A stretch of 64,000 nucleotides of DNA from Chitinophaga agrisoli (lineage in GTDB: Bacteria > Bacteroidota > Bacteroidia > Chitinophagales > Chitinophagaceae). Made by a program: the position numbers and the translations under genes. Location of the stretch: contig NZ_VUOC01000001.1 of NCBI RefSeq assembly GCF_008386695.1, positions 1,648,347-1,712,346 on the forward strand, in the 5' to 3' direction. Below the pieces are notes generated by a model, which was given only the letters and a program-made list of their open reading frames with translations, was not told where the DNA came from and did no database searches. Below, one piece after another: positions 8,802 through 18,493 of this stretch (its first letter is position 1; each line of letters starts with the position of its first letter).

Positions 8802-8819
8802 CCTACGATCATTTTATAC

Positions 8820-10613
8820 TTAATATCCATACCCCTGGTGCAGATTAGGATTGCTGCTCAGCGTCTGAGGGCCATAAGGCAGGATCTCCCGCTGATTAGG
8901 CACAAAACTTCCTGCCCAGTCATTCTCAAAATTGTTCAAATACGAAGATGCCCAGTTCACGCTGCTATACCCCGCCGGCGGAGTAGCCGGTGTAGGCTGA
9001 TAATAACTGGAATAATACACAATACCCGTAGCCGAATTATTGAGATAATACATTTTGGCAGGCAGATTATTATAAGGCGCCTCCAGCTTCCGGAACTTCG
9101 CCAGGTTAACCCTGGTTTCAGAAAACACAGTACTGATCAGGTTCCAACGGATCAGGTCCCATTTCCGCAACCCTTCGCCGCCAAACTCAAACATTCGCTC
9201 ATCAGTAATAGCGGTAAAGAAACCTGCGTAGTCAGATGGAATAGCACCCATTTGACTTTCATCCCCATTAAACCCTCTTACATGCACCTGTTTAAAAGCA
9301 TCCAATGCTGCCGCAGTAGGAGCGTGGTGGATCTCATTTTCCGCTTCTGCGAACATCAGCAGTACATCAGAATAACGGATCATTGGCCAGCTGATGCCGG
9401 TATACGCAAAATTGCTGTTAGCCGGAGTCGCCGGGTTAGAATGCCAGTCGCGCCGGAACTTTGCCATCACAAAAGGCCCATAAACGGAGGCCAGCCCGGT
9501 ATAATAGCCGGATCCATTGATGGCATAGCTGGCAATGGTCACATCCCGCCTTACATCCAGGCTGTCGAATTTATAGAAATAGGTAGGCAGCGCCCAGTCA
9601 GATCCCATCCCATTGCCATTCACCCGGATGCCGTCTATAAAGCCCACCCGGCCGTCTGAAACGCCGGTGCCGCCGGATAATCCTACCTGGAACAATATCT
9701 CCCCATTGGGCTCCAGCCGGTGCGCGTCCAGGTTATCTTTAAATACCGCCTGGAAGCTGGGATTCAAATGATGTTTACCGGAATTGATGATGTCATTACA
9801 TTCATCGCTGGCTATCTGGTAATATTTCAGGTAGTCCGCCGGCCGTTCCATCTGTTTGGATGCAGCCCGCAATGAATAACCGCCCCGGAACAAAGCTATC
9901 CTGGCTCGCAGCGCCTTAGCCGCCCCTTTCGTTATCCGCTCGTCCGCAGTTACACCGGGATCACCCCGCCAGGGCAATAAGGTATCCGCCAGGGCCAGAT
10001 CGTTCAGGATATGATCATAGATAGAGTCCCTGTTCGTAGCCGGCAGGTTAAGATCCGGTTGGTCTACGGAGGGGATGTACGGAGCAGGCACATCTCCCCA
10101 GAATTTGATCAGGTCAAAATAGAACTGCGCCCGTAAGGTCAGCGCCTCGCCATACAGCCTCCGCAGACTGGCTTTATCACTTTCAGATCCATTGGTATAC
10201 AAATGCATCTGCGGAATGCTTTTGATGCAATGATTGGCGCGGTCAATCCCCGCATAGTAAATATTCCATTCCGCGTCCAGCTCCGTATTGGTGGCGAGGG
10301 CATTGTACCTGCAAAGGGCCTTGGGGCCATTATCGCCGCCTATGGTGATGGTATTGCTGGCGTTGCAGTACGATTCATCACAGTCATTGGAAAAATAATA
10401 CTGGATCCTTCCGCCATACCCTCTGTCGCCGGTAAGGGTGGCATACGTGCCTATAACGGCGCTATATGCGTCGTTAACGCTGCCAAAAACATAAGCCTCA
10501 TCAAAAGCCGAATTAGGGCTCAGCGTCAGGAATTTCTTACAGGAGTAAAACGAGATGGCCATTAGAAAGGATCCGCCAAGAACAGCCAGTCTCTTTAAAT
10601 GAATAATGCGCAT
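8820..10613 (-). CDS. SusD/RagB-type glycan-binding lipoprotein (first PUL operon)
   Basis: Surface glycan-binding lipoprotein of 597 residues that partners the SusC transporter upstream. Seen: lipoprotein signal with lipobox ending ISFYSC, then KKFLTLSPNSAF, the usual opening of mature SusD; TPR-like helical repeats (LRRLYGEALTLRAQFYFDLIKFWGDVP near residue 140); and a C-terminal RagB/SusD end with ERMFEFGGEGLRKWDLIRWN. The frame is open 75 bp further up, but that would overlap SusC; the ATG at 10613 gives a proper signal peptide and a 13 bp gap from the SusC stop, so it is chosen. Operon order SusC-SusD-GH28 is standard for a polysaccharide utilisation locus. Confidence 0.94.
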   Translation of the reverse strand: MRIIHLKRLAVLGGSFLMAISFYSCKKFLTLSPNSAFDEAYVFGSVNDAYSAVIGTYATLTGDRGYGGRIQYYFSNDCDESYCNASNTITIGGDNGPKALCRYNALATNTELDAEWNIYYAGIDRANHCIKSIPQMHLYTNGSESDKASLRRLYGEALTLRAQFYFDLIKFWGDVPAPYIPSVDQPDLNLPATNRDSIYDHILNDLALADTLLPWRGDPGVTADERITKGAAKALRARIALFRGGYSLRAASKQMERPADYLKYYQIASDECNDIINSGKHHLNPSFQAVFKDNLDAHRLEPNGEILFQVGLSGGTGVSDGRVGFIDGIRVNGNGMGSDWALPTYFYKFDSLDVRRDVTIASYAINGSGYYTGLASVYGPFVMAKFRRDWHSNPATPANSNFAYTGISWPMIRYSDVLLMFAEAENEIHHAPTAAALDAFKQVHVRGFNGDESQMGAIPSDYAGFFTAITDERMFEFGGEGLRKWDLIRWNLISTVFSETRVNLAKFRKLEAPYNNLPAKMYYLNNSATGIVYYSSYYQPTPATPPAGYSSVNWASSYLNNFENDWAGSFVPNQREILPYGPQTLSSNPNLHQGYGY

Positions 10614-10626
10614 ATGCTGAATGATC

Positions 10627-13600
10627 TTAAAATTTAACATTAATACCGGCAATGAATGTTCTGCTTCTTGGATAGGGAGAAGAGTCAACGCCGGGCGTTA
10701 CATAATTGGAATTTTTGGTGCTTACCTCAGGATCAAGACCGCTATAACCTGTTATAACCGCAACATTATTTACCGTACAATAGATGCGCAGGCTGCTGAT
10801 CTTATGCCGTGTCAGCGTCTCCACCGGCAAACTATAACCAAGGGTGATATTATTCACGCGCAGGAAAGAACCATTCTCCACCGCCCAGGAATCAAGCTCC
10901 AGGTAATTACCGCCTTTAATAGGCTGCCAGATCTTTGCATCCTTGTTAAGCGCTGCCAGTACTTCCGGCGAAGCGCCGGCCGGTACAGATTTACCATTTA
11001 CGGATGTGGCCCATTGTACCGCATTCCCGTTGGCGTCAATAGTCCGCCAGCGGTCATTCATGATAGCCGTGAGGTTAGAGAAGCTGCCTGCATACGCATT
11101 GCTGAATTCCACCTTATCGCCATTCAGTATTTTATTCCCATACACAAAGTTCACAAACACACTCAGGTCAAATCTTTTATAGGTAAGCTGGTTGTTAAGG
11201 CCACCGGTGAATTTCGGCTGTGCATTACCCAGGATGGTCTGGTCATTGGCATTTACAATACCATCGCCATTCAGGTCCTTTAACTTTTTTGTTCCCGGTG
11301 CGGGAATACCTACGGATGCCGTATTATCCGCTACCCCTTTTTTCAATATATACGCGCCGTTACTGGGATTATAATCAAAATCATTCAGCGTATACATCCC
11401 ATCTGCCTGGTATCCCCAGATCGTGCCTACCGGTTGCCCCACCTGTACCAGGTATTCATTACCCATACCCCAACCGGAGCTGGCAAAATAATGGTCAGCC
11501 ACATTCGACAGCTTCATAACTTCATTATGATTGGTGGATATATTGAAATTAATACTCCAGTTAAAATCCTTTTTCGATATGGCCACCGTGCTCAGTTGCA
11601 ATTCCAACCCGCGATTTCTTACACTGCCTACATTCTGCAACTGCGTGCTGAATCCTGAATTAGCCGCAATAGGTACATTGATCAGCAGATCCCGCGTATC
11701 ATTCATATAAGCGTCCAGGCTGAATTGCAGGCGGTTGTTAAAAAGACCGACATCCAATCCTATATTGCGCGATAAAGTGGACTCCCATTTCAAATTCGGA
11801 TTAGCCAAACTATTGATCGCATATCCGGGGATCAGCGTATTATTCAAACTGTAAGGCGTACCATTAGACCGGTACAGCGATGTATACAGAAAATCACTGA
11901 TCCTGTTATTCCCCGCCAGCCCATAGCTAAACCGCAGCTTAACATCAGAAGCAAAATTATTCGGCGTAAAGAAATCTTCACTGGAGATCCGCCAGGCTAC
12001 AGCCGCCGATGGAAAATACCCCCACTGATGACCGGGCGCAAATTTCGAAGATCCATCCGCCCGCAGATTAAACGTAGCCAGGTATTTATCTTTGTGACTA
12101 TAACCTATCCTCGTAAAAAAAGATAGGATCCTGCTCTTTGCATCCAGCGAAGTAGGATACAACGGTACAGAACTACCCAGGCTCAATTGCGAAAATGCTT
12201 TCTCCGGCGTAATACCTACCGGGAAATACCGTACCTGGTCCGTTTGCGAGTAGGAAGAAACCTGGTATACCTCCTGCCCCAACAGCGCATTAATGGAATT
12301 GTTCTTATGAAAAGCAGACTTAAATGCGCTGTTATTAAAACTAAGCACCGCATTCTCATTTACAGAAGTCGTATTGCTGTTAATAATATTAATGATAGGC
12401 TTCCCCGCTCCGTTAGTAATAGCATTCCAGGTAATATAATCATCAAATGAATTCAGCTTGCCATCATTCTTATTAAGACCGCCGGTAACCTTCAATGACA
12501 GATACGGCGTAAATGTATACTGCAAATAAGAGCTGATCGTAGTATTCACCGCACGGTTCTTACGATATGACGCCTGCGAAAATTCTATGGGGTTGATAAG
12601 ATAATACCCGGTCGCATTCGTCTGTGCAAAATAAGCAGCGTCATTAGAACTGTTGGGATCATCTGAGTTCACCAGGAAAGGACGGTATTTCACCGAATTC
12701 CGTAACCGGTTATTGGTCACATTACCGGATGCGCTCGTTCCTGGCCCCGTGATCGTCTGGTCGTTATAAGAGATATTCAGCCCCACCTTGAACTTATCAG
12801 AAACCGTATGATCCAGCCGCATATTTAAAAGATTCCTTAAATAGCTGGAGTTGATCATCACGCTCTGCTCATTGTTATTAGTATAACTAAGGTTAAAAGT
12901 CGTGGTCTTAGTCCCGCCGGTAACGCTTACATTATGGGTTTGGGTAGCCGCGCTCCTGCCAAAGGAAAGATCCTGCCAGTCTACAAAAGGCGCATTCCTG
13001 ATGGAATCCAAGCCTACCCAGCTATTCCCGTATTGAGACGTAAAGGCCACGCTGTCAGACACCGTGTTCCTGGTCTTTTCCCAATTATATTCAATAAACT
13101 CCCTGGGGTTCATGACATCAAACTTTTTAGCCAGTTTATTCACGCCATAGAAGTAATTATAGGCCACCACCGTTTTCATAGACTTGCCGCCTTTAGTGGT
13201 AATAATGACCACGCCGTTAGCGCCCCTGGCACCGTAGATAGAAGTGGCTGCAGCATCCTTCAGCACATCTACAGACTCAATATCCTGCGGCGCTATCTTT
13301 GAAAGGGCATCCTCTACCTGGATGCCATCCACCACATACAGTGGTGTATTATCCTGGGTGATGGACCCGCCGCCCCGGATCTTGATCGTAACAGCAGCGC
13401 CCGGCCCTCCTTCCGTTGTCGAAATATTAACGCCGGCCAGCCTGCCTTCCAGTGCCTGCATGGCAGAAGTAAGCGGCACATCTTTTATCTGGCCCGCATT
13501 AACAGATGATACAGCGCCCGTAAGATCCCGCCGCCGCTGCGTAGCATACCCCACTACCACTACATCATTCAGCGCCCTCATGCTCGCCACAAGTGTCACG

Positions 13601-13917
13601 TTCACCGGTTTGCCAACTGCTGCCTGCACTTCCTTAGTAGTAACATTCATCGCGGAAAACACCAGCGTAGCCTGCGTGCCGGTAATACGCACACGAAAAT
13701 CGCCATGATCATCGGTATAGCTAAAGTTATGAGACCCTTTCTCCGTAACAGTAATGGCTTCCAGTGGCTCGCCTTTATCATTGGTAACATGTCCGGTAAG
13801 AGTATTGGAAGCCGGCGGAGAGCTTCCCGGCTGCTGGGCAGCTGCGGTAATGAAGAGATATTGTATGCCTGCACAAATAAATACACCCCTGCAGGACATT
13901 CGTAAAAAACGTCTCAT
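10627..13917 (-). CDS. SusC/RagA TonB-linked outer-membrane transporter (first PUL operon)
   Basis: Outer-membrane oligosaccharide importer of 1096 residues. Domains in order: signal peptide; CarboxypepD-regulatory-like domain (~residues 40-110, TLTGHVTNDKGEPLEAITV); TonB box (NDVVVVGYATQ, ~115-125); plug domain with LEGRLAGVNIS, ITIRIRG-like TIKIRGGGSI and YGARGANGVVIITTKGG; then a 22-strand barrel ending in RTFIAGINVKF with a terminal aromatic residue. Energy comes from TonB-ExbB-ExbD. It is the first gene of the operon with SusD and GH28 and lies 143 bp downstream of an AraC-type operator (14061-14110) and a TATTTTTA -7 box (14032-14039). Substrate is inferred to be pectic because of the GH28. 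Confidence 0.96.
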   Translation of the reverse strand: MRRFLRMSCRGVFICAGIQYLFITAAAQQPGSSPPASNTLTGHVTNDKGEPLEAITVTEKGSHNFSYTDDHGDFRVRITGTQATLVFSAMNVTTKEVQAAVGKPVNVTLVASMRALNDVVVVGYATQRRRDLTGAVSSVNAGQIKDVPLTSAMQALEGRLAGVNISTTEGGPGAAVTIKIRGGGSITQDNTPLYVVDGIQVEDALSKIAPQDIESVDVLKDAAATSIYGARGANGVVIITTKGGKSMKTVVAYNYFYGVNKLAKKFDVMNPREFIEYNWEKTRNTVSDSVAFTSQYGNSWVGLDSIRNAPFVDWQDLSFGRSAATQTHNVSVTGGTKTTTFNLSYTNNNEQSVMINSSYLRNLLNMRLDHTVSDKFKVGLNISYNDQTITGPGTSASGNVTNNRLRNSVKYRPFLVNSDDPNSSNDAAYFAQTNATGYYLINPIEFSQASYRKNRAVNTTISSYLQYTFTPYLSLKVTGGLNKNDGKLNSFDDYITWNAITNGAGKPIINIINSNTTSVNENAVLSFNNSAFKSAFHKNNSINALLGQEVYQVSSYSQTDQVRYFPVGITPEKAFSQLSLGSSVPLYPTSLDAKSRILSFFTRIGYSHKDKYLATFNLRADGSSKFAPGHQWGYFPSAAVAWRISSEDFFTPNNFASDVKLRFSYGLAGNNRISDFLYTSLYRSNGTPYSLNNTLIPGYAINSLANPNLKWESTLSRNIGLDVGLFNNRLQFSLDAYMNDTRDLLINVPIAANSGFSTQLQNVGSVRNRGLELQLSTVAISKKDFNWSINFNISTNHNEVMKLSNVADHYFASSGWGMGNEYLVQVGQPVGTIWGYQADGMYTLNDFDYNPSNGAYILKKGVADNTASVGIPAPGTKKLKDLNGDGIVNANDQTILGNAQPKFTGGLNNQLTYKRFDLSVFVNFVYGNKILNGDKVEFSNAYAGSFSNLTAIMNDRWRTIDANGNAVQWATSVNGKSVPAGASPEVLAALNKDAKIWQPIKGGNYLELDSWAVENGSFLRVNNITLGYSLPVETLTRHKISSLRIYCTVNNVAVITGYSGLDPEVSTKNSNYVTPGVDSSPYPRSRTFIAGINVKF

Positions 13918-14031
13918 AACGGAAATCTGTTTTAGAATTGTAAAGAGATAATAGGTGTGGCGCCGCTTAGCGCTAACGTAGAAGAGCGTATTAATTTTTC
14001 ATAACGGTTACGCCCCTGCATTCCCCCTCTG

Positions 14032-14110
14032 TAAAAATAACGACAACATTTAATGCAGGACCGGCTTTCTTTTATCTTAAAACGGCTGTTTTTTACGCTA
14101 TGGCGACTTT
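14032..14110 (-). promoter_or_regulatory. Operator copy A and -7 box upstream of SusC-1
   Basis: Read on the minus strand, a 50 bp site (14061-14110) begins AAAGTCGCCATAGCGTAAAA and ends AAGATAAAAGAAAGCCGG. It contains two direct half-sites (TAGCGTAAAAAACAGCCG and TAAGATAAAAGAAAGCCG) 21 bp apart, the spacing of AraC-family sites. After 21 bp comes TATTTTTA (14032-14039), a likely -7 box. It matches copy B at 43 of 50 positions without gaps. Confidence 0.8.
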
Positions 14111-14169
14111 ACCGCCGCGGCCCGTTGATACCGGTCCAATAAAAAATAAGGCAACGCTTGTGAATATAT

Positions 14170-15264
14170 TTAATAATTAAGATCACTGGCCCATGCCATC
14201 CAACTATGATTGACCAGGTTACTATAGTTATTCTTGTACATAGATTTATAAATAAATCCCATGTTAGTCGTATTCCAGTCATGCCAGCACAGCCAGCCTA
14301 TTACATTAGGATAAGTGGTCCTGATCTTTTCCGCCAGCAGGTTATAATCAAAAGTACCGTTCAGGTTAGGATCGCTGTTGCCCCTTACCCCATGACCGGT
14401 ACCAAACTCCGTTAGCATAATGGGCTTGGCCAGTGTGCGTAATACGCTGTAATCGTTAATGACCATATCATCAGCATAAACATCGGCGCCCACAATATCC
14501 ACATAACCTGTGCCCGGATAATAGTTAGTATAAGCGCCGTCTCCCACTACATTATTATTGGGCGCATAGATCCAGATAAGATTATTCAGCTTTTTAGTGG
14601 TGGTGAAATAGTTGAACAGGTCCGCCCACAGCGCTTTAAAATTGGCATAGTTAGTCGTATAATACCAGGTCCAGCTACCGTTCATTTCATGAAAGGGCCG
14701 GTACAATATACTCACGCCATTAGTTTGAAAATAAGCCAGCTTAGCGGCCATAGCGTCCATATTAGCTACCCACTGGGTTCTCAATGATCCGCCTGGTAGT
14801 AATGCGCTCAGATCACTGCCGCTGGAGATGCCCGGATTATTAAGCCCGCCGCAGATCTCAATAATACATTTATGCTGCTGGTTCAGGTCTTTCAGAAAGG
14901 GAGAATGATAATTCCAGTTATCAATATCATTAAAATCAGAACCCACTATAGCAGGATACTTTCCCGTGGCCTGCGCAAATGGATGAATGATCTGATCATC
15001 TCCCAGCTTATACTGTGTCTTATTGGAGATATTACTGTTTTGTCCGGCCAGTATCCTTTTGCCAGGCTGGTTCTTCAGGTTCTGAATAAACCGCAGTAGC
15101 GCGTCCGTCCTGGGATCCAGCGCTGGGTTCGCTCCCATGGGAGTAGCCACAACAGATGGTTTATCTGCCTGCTGAAAAGAGTTGTTCAGGTTGTCCTGTT
15201 TAAGACAGCTCGAAATGAGCACTATTTGCAGCAGCGTAAATAAGTTCATAATAACAGTTTTCAT
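14170..15264 (-). CDS. Glycoside hydrolase family 26 (beta-mannanase-like) lipoprotein
   Basis: A 364-residue TIM-barrel hydrolase of clan GH-A expected to act on beta-mannan-type chains. Seen: lipoprotein signal with lipobox LISSC (Cys20), then a Ser/Gln/Asn-rich linker; acid/base in RPFHEMNGSWTWY (Glu193); nucleophile in MLTEFGTG (Glu286); and WHDWN near the end. These are the GH26 signatures. Length fits a single catalytic domain with no binding module. The gene is divergent from the second SusC and its upstream region abuts operator copy B, so co-regulation with that operon is plausible. The lipid anchor suggests display on the outer membrane. Confidence 0.9.
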   Translation of the reverse strand: MKTVIMNLFTLLQIVLISSCLKQDNLNNSFQQADKPSVVATPMGANPALDPRTDALLRFIQNLKNQPGKRILAGQNSNISNKTQYKLGDDQIIHPFAQATGKYPAIVGSDFNDIDNWNYHSPFLKDLNQQHKCIIEICGGLNNPGISSGSDLSALLPGGSLRTQWVANMDAMAAKLAYFQTNGVSILYRPFHEMNGSWTWYYTTNYANFKALWADLFNYFTTTKKLNNLIWIYAPNNNVVGDGAYTNYYPGTGYVDIVGADVYADDMVINDYSVLRTLAKPIMLTEFGTGHGVRGNSDPNLNGTFDYNLLAEKIRTTYPNVIGWLCWHDWNTTNMGFIYKSMYKNNYSNLVNHSWMAWASDLNY

Positions 15265-15354
15265 AGCGTTTCATTTTTAGGTTGACAATAGCATATCAAC
15301 AAGCGTTGCCTCGCTATTATCAAGATACGCTCATACCAGGGTGCCAATTACAGC

Positions 15355-15434
15355 AAAGTCGCCATAGCGTATAAAACACGTATTTTAAGATAAAAGAAAC
15401 CGGGTCACCCATTGAAACTACCTCACTATTTTTA
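15355..15434 (+). promoter_or_regulatory. Operator copy B and -7 box upstream of SusC-2
   Basis: A 50 bp site at 15355-15404, AAAGTCGCCATAGCGTATAA through AAGATAAAAGAAACCGGG, 43/50 identical to copy A and in the same orientation relative to its gene. After 22 bp comes TATTTTTA (15427-15434). Further shared leader sequence follows (CAGGGG, then GTTATGAAAAAT at 15459-15470, matching 13994-14005 on the other strand). Confidence 0.8.
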
Positions 15435-15543
15435 CAGGAGTAAATACAGGGGGTACACGTTATGAAAAATAGATACCCTCCTATGCTGCTTTAGTGCTGA
15501 TCAGGCTTTCCACGTATATATCATCTAAAAATACATCTGTTAT

Positions 15544-18480
15544 ATGAAAGTACTTGTACTGTTACAGTTCTTACTTTTCACGTTTGTATACATCGCACAG
15601 GCGCAAACAGACACCAATAGAAATGTCGCCTCTCCGCGTATGACCATCGATACGCAGGCATTGGGAGAAGTGGTGGTTGTAGGGTATGGTACCCGGCAAA
15701 AGAAAGATCTCACTACTGCTATCAGCTCCGTAAAAGGGGCAGAGATCAATAACCTGCCTACCATGAGCGCCGCACAGGCCATTGTTGGCAAGGTACCGGG
15801 CATCAGCCTGCAGCAGGGTAGTGGCGGTCCTGGCGCCGCGCCTATTATCCGTATACGTGGTAGCGGCTCTATCACCAGCGGAAATAGTCCTTTGTATGTG
15901 ATTGACGGTTATCCTACTTCCGATGGAGACCTGTTCAATTCCATCTCCCCTTCGGATATTGAAAGTATCGATATCCTCAAGGATGCCGCCGCTGCCGCCA
16001 TTTACGGGTCAAGGGCGGGTAACGGCGTGATCGTTGTCAGCACCCGCAAAGGCAAGGCCGGTCCGGCTAAGTTCACTTTTGATGCTACACTGGGACAAAA
16101 CCAGGTCACCAAAAAATATGATGTGCTGAGCCCGCAGCAATTTGTTGATGTGGCCAAAGACTGGTATGCCAATCAGCACCAGGCTTTACCTGCCATTTTC
16201 ACAGACCCGGGCCTGCAAACGCCTACTGATTGGCAGGATGCCATCTTCCGGAAAGCGCTCTATAGCAACTATCAGCTGAGCGCTTCCGGTGGTGCGGATA
16301 AAGTGAATTATGCCATCTCCGGCGGATACACAAAAGAAGAAGGCGTTATAAAACGTACCGGCCTGGAAAGATATAATTTCCGCTTAAACCTCAACGCCAA
16401 TGTCAGCAAACGGCTCAAGGCCGGCGCCAATGTACTGGCTTTTTACAGCGTACGCCAGGATCAGCCGCTGGGTGGTCCTAACAACCAGAGCGATATTGCC
16501 GGCATCCTGGGAGAAGCCATATCCCTCGTCCCTATCGTGCCTGTGTATAGACCCAACGGCGATTATATGATCATCCCAAGGGATTCCAACCTGGTAAAGA
16601 TCTTTAACACCCAGATCTATAACCCGGTTAATAAGATCGATGCCAATAACGAATACACAAAATCCGTAAGGCTCCTTGGGTCTGCTTTCCTGGAATATGA
16701 AGTGATAAAAGGCCTGAAATTACGCTCCACGCTGAACATAGGCGCAACCAATGAAAGATATGAACAGTACGTGGCGCCTTTTATTTCCTTCCGCTCAAAC
16801 GACGCGGGGAATATTTCTACACCCAACCTGTCCGCCATCAGGGCTTCGCGCAGCAATAGCAGCTATACCAATATCTACTGGTCCAATACGGCCAGCTATG
16901 ATGTAGACCTCGCCGCTGATCATCATTTGAACGCCCTGCTGGGTTACGACGTAGCCAGACAATCAGATTACGGTATCCGGTTGGATCCCCGCACGGATAA
17001 AGATAATCCCGTTGCCTTCGATAACCCTAACATCACCAACGTGCAAGGTGCGGTGTTGAACCAGGGGGCTTCTTTTAATACCGGCTATACGTTCGATGCG
17101 GTCTTTAGCCGCCTGGAATACAGCTACCGGAATAAATATTATGTCACCGGCTCCCTGCGCCGGGACCGCTCCAGCCTTTTCGGTCCGGAGAACAGGGCGG
17201 GTGTGTTCCCCTCCGTTTCACTTGCCTGGCGGCTGGCCAATGAGTCTTTCATACAGGCGCTGCCGTTTGTTTCTGATCTCAAGATCAGGGCCAGCTACGG
17301 CGAAACAGGCAATGACCAGCTCTCTTCCTACTATCCCTGGTTAGGTACCATGAGCAGAACAGATTACGTGTTTGGAGAAACAGACGCCCGCGTAAGAGGT
17401 TACTACCCCGGCGGCTTTACCAACGCCGGTCTCAAATGGGAAAAGAACCGGCAGCTGGATTTCGGCCTGAACCTGGGCCTCTTCCAGGACCGGGTATACC
17501 TCACGGCAGATATCTATGAACGGAACAGTAATGCCATCTTATCCGCCGCTATTCCCAGCGTAAACGGTATTGCCCAGTCCTATATTGATAATGTGGGCAA
17601 TATCCGTAACCGGGGGCTGGAGCTGGCCCTGGACACCAGGAATTTAACCGGTGAATTGCAATGGAACACCAGCTTCAATATCTCTTTTAATAAGAACCAG
17701 ATCGTCCGCCTTGGCCCCAATCAAACACAACTGGCCAATCTTTCCGCCGGTGGCGGCTACCCCGGCGATTGGCTGAATGTGATCCGCAACTATCTCGGCC
17801 GCCCCATGGGCGATATCTACATGTATAAAGTAATAGGCGTTTTCAAAGATGAACGGGAAGTAAACACCTTGCCTAAACTGGGCACACAGGGAATAGGTGA
17901 TCTCCGCTTTCAAGACACAAACGGAGACCAGCGCATAACCCCGGACGACATGACCTATGTTGGCAATTATCAGCCCAACTTCATTTATGGCATAACCAAT
18001 ACACTCAACTATAAAGGTTTTGATCTGAATGTGGTGCTGCAGGGCTCTCAGGGTGGTAAAATGGTGAATGCATTCGAAAGGATGCTGACCAGCTTCAGAC
18101 AGCTGGATAACTCCACTACGGCGGCGCTGCATCGTTTCCGCTCTGTTGATGATCCGGGTGATGGAAAAACGCCTATCGCGGGTTCCAGCAATGTTGGCAC
18201 CAATATCAATCCCAATACACGGTACCTGTATTCTTCCAGCTTCCTCCGGGTAAGGACCTTAGCATTAGGCTACCGCCTGCCGTCCGCGTTATCCCGGCAG
18301 CTGCATATAGAGAAGGCCCGCGTATTCATTGCCGCACAAAACCTGTTCACCTTCACCAAATATCCTGGTTTCAATCCTGAAGCAAACTTCTATGGCGACA
18401 GCGCCGTACAGAACGGTGTTGACCTGGGTACCTATCCCATCAGCAGAAGTATTTCACTTGGCTTAAACCTTAGTTTCTAA
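15544..18480 (+). CDS. SusC/RagA TonB-linked outer-membrane transporter (second PUL operon)
   Basis: Outer-membrane importer of 978 residues. Seen: signal peptide (MKVLVLLQFLLFTFVYIAQAQ), a short linker, TonB box ALGEVVVVGYGTRQ (~38-52), plug (VGKVPGISLQQ, IIRIRGSGSI, YGSRAGNGVIVVSTRKGK) and a long barrel ending SLGLNLSF. Unlike the first copy it lacks the N-terminal CarboxypepD-like domain, which accounts for most of the length difference. It opens the operon SusC-SusD-glycosidase-AraC. It is divergent from the GH26 gene and sits 139 bp after operator copy B. Mannan oligosaccharide uptake is inferred from the GH26 neighbour. Confidence 0.96.
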   Translation: MKVLVLLQFLLFTFVYIAQAQTDTNRNVASPRMTIDTQALGEVVVVGYGTRQKKDLTTAISSVKGAEINNLPTMSAAQAIVGKVPGISLQQGSGGPGAAPIIRIRGSGSITSGNSPLYVIDGYPTSDGDLFNSISPSDIESIDILKDAAAAAIYGSRAGNGVIVVSTRKGKAGPAKFTFDATLGQNQVTKKYDVLSPQQFVDVAKDWYANQHQALPAIFTDPGLQTPTDWQDAIFRKALYSNYQLSASGGADKVNYAISGGYTKEEGVIKRTGLERYNFRLNLNANVSKRLKAGANVLAFYSVRQDQPLGGPNNQSDIAGILGEAISLVPIVPVYRPNGDYMIIPRDSNLVKIFNTQIYNPVNKIDANNEYTKSVRLLGSAFLEYEVIKGLKLRSTLNIGATNERYEQYVAPFISFRSNDAGNISTPNLSAIRASRSNSSYTNIYWSNTASYDVDLAADHHLNALLGYDVARQSDYGIRLDPRTDKDNPVAFDNPNITNVQGAVLNQGASFNTGYTFDAVFSRLEYSYRNKYYVTGSLRRDRSSLFGPENRAGVFPSVSLAWRLANESFIQALPFVSDLKIRASYGETGNDQLSSYYPWLGTMSRTDYVFGETDARVRGYYPGGFTNAGLKWEKNRQLDFGLNLGLFQDRVYLTADIYERNSNAILSAAIPSVNGIAQSYIDNVGNIRNRGLELALDTRNLTGELQWNTSFNISFNKNQIVRLGPNQTQLANLSAGGGYPGDWLNVIRNYLGRPMGDIYMYKVIGVFKDEREVNTLPKLGTQGIGDLRFQDTNGDQRITPDDMTYVGNYQPNFIYGITNTLNYKGFDLNVVLQGSQGGKMVNAFERMLTSFRQLDNSTTAALHRFRSVDDPGDGKTPIAGSSNVGTNINPNTRYLYSSSFLRVRTLALGYRLPSALSRQLHIEKARVFIAAQNLFTFTKYPGFNPEANFYGDSAVQNGVDLGTYPISRSISLGLNLSF

Positions 18481-18493
18481 CCGCTTAAACACT

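Noticed and set aside
10614-10688. N-terminal extension of SusD-1
   Set aside because: It would overlap the SusC-1 stop codon and push the lipoprotein signal away from the N-terminus; the ATG at 10613 gives a normal signal.
15461-15493. Leader peptide MKNRYPPMLL before SusC-2
   Set aside because: The matching leader of SusC-1 stops after three codons, so the peptide is not conserved although the DNA is.
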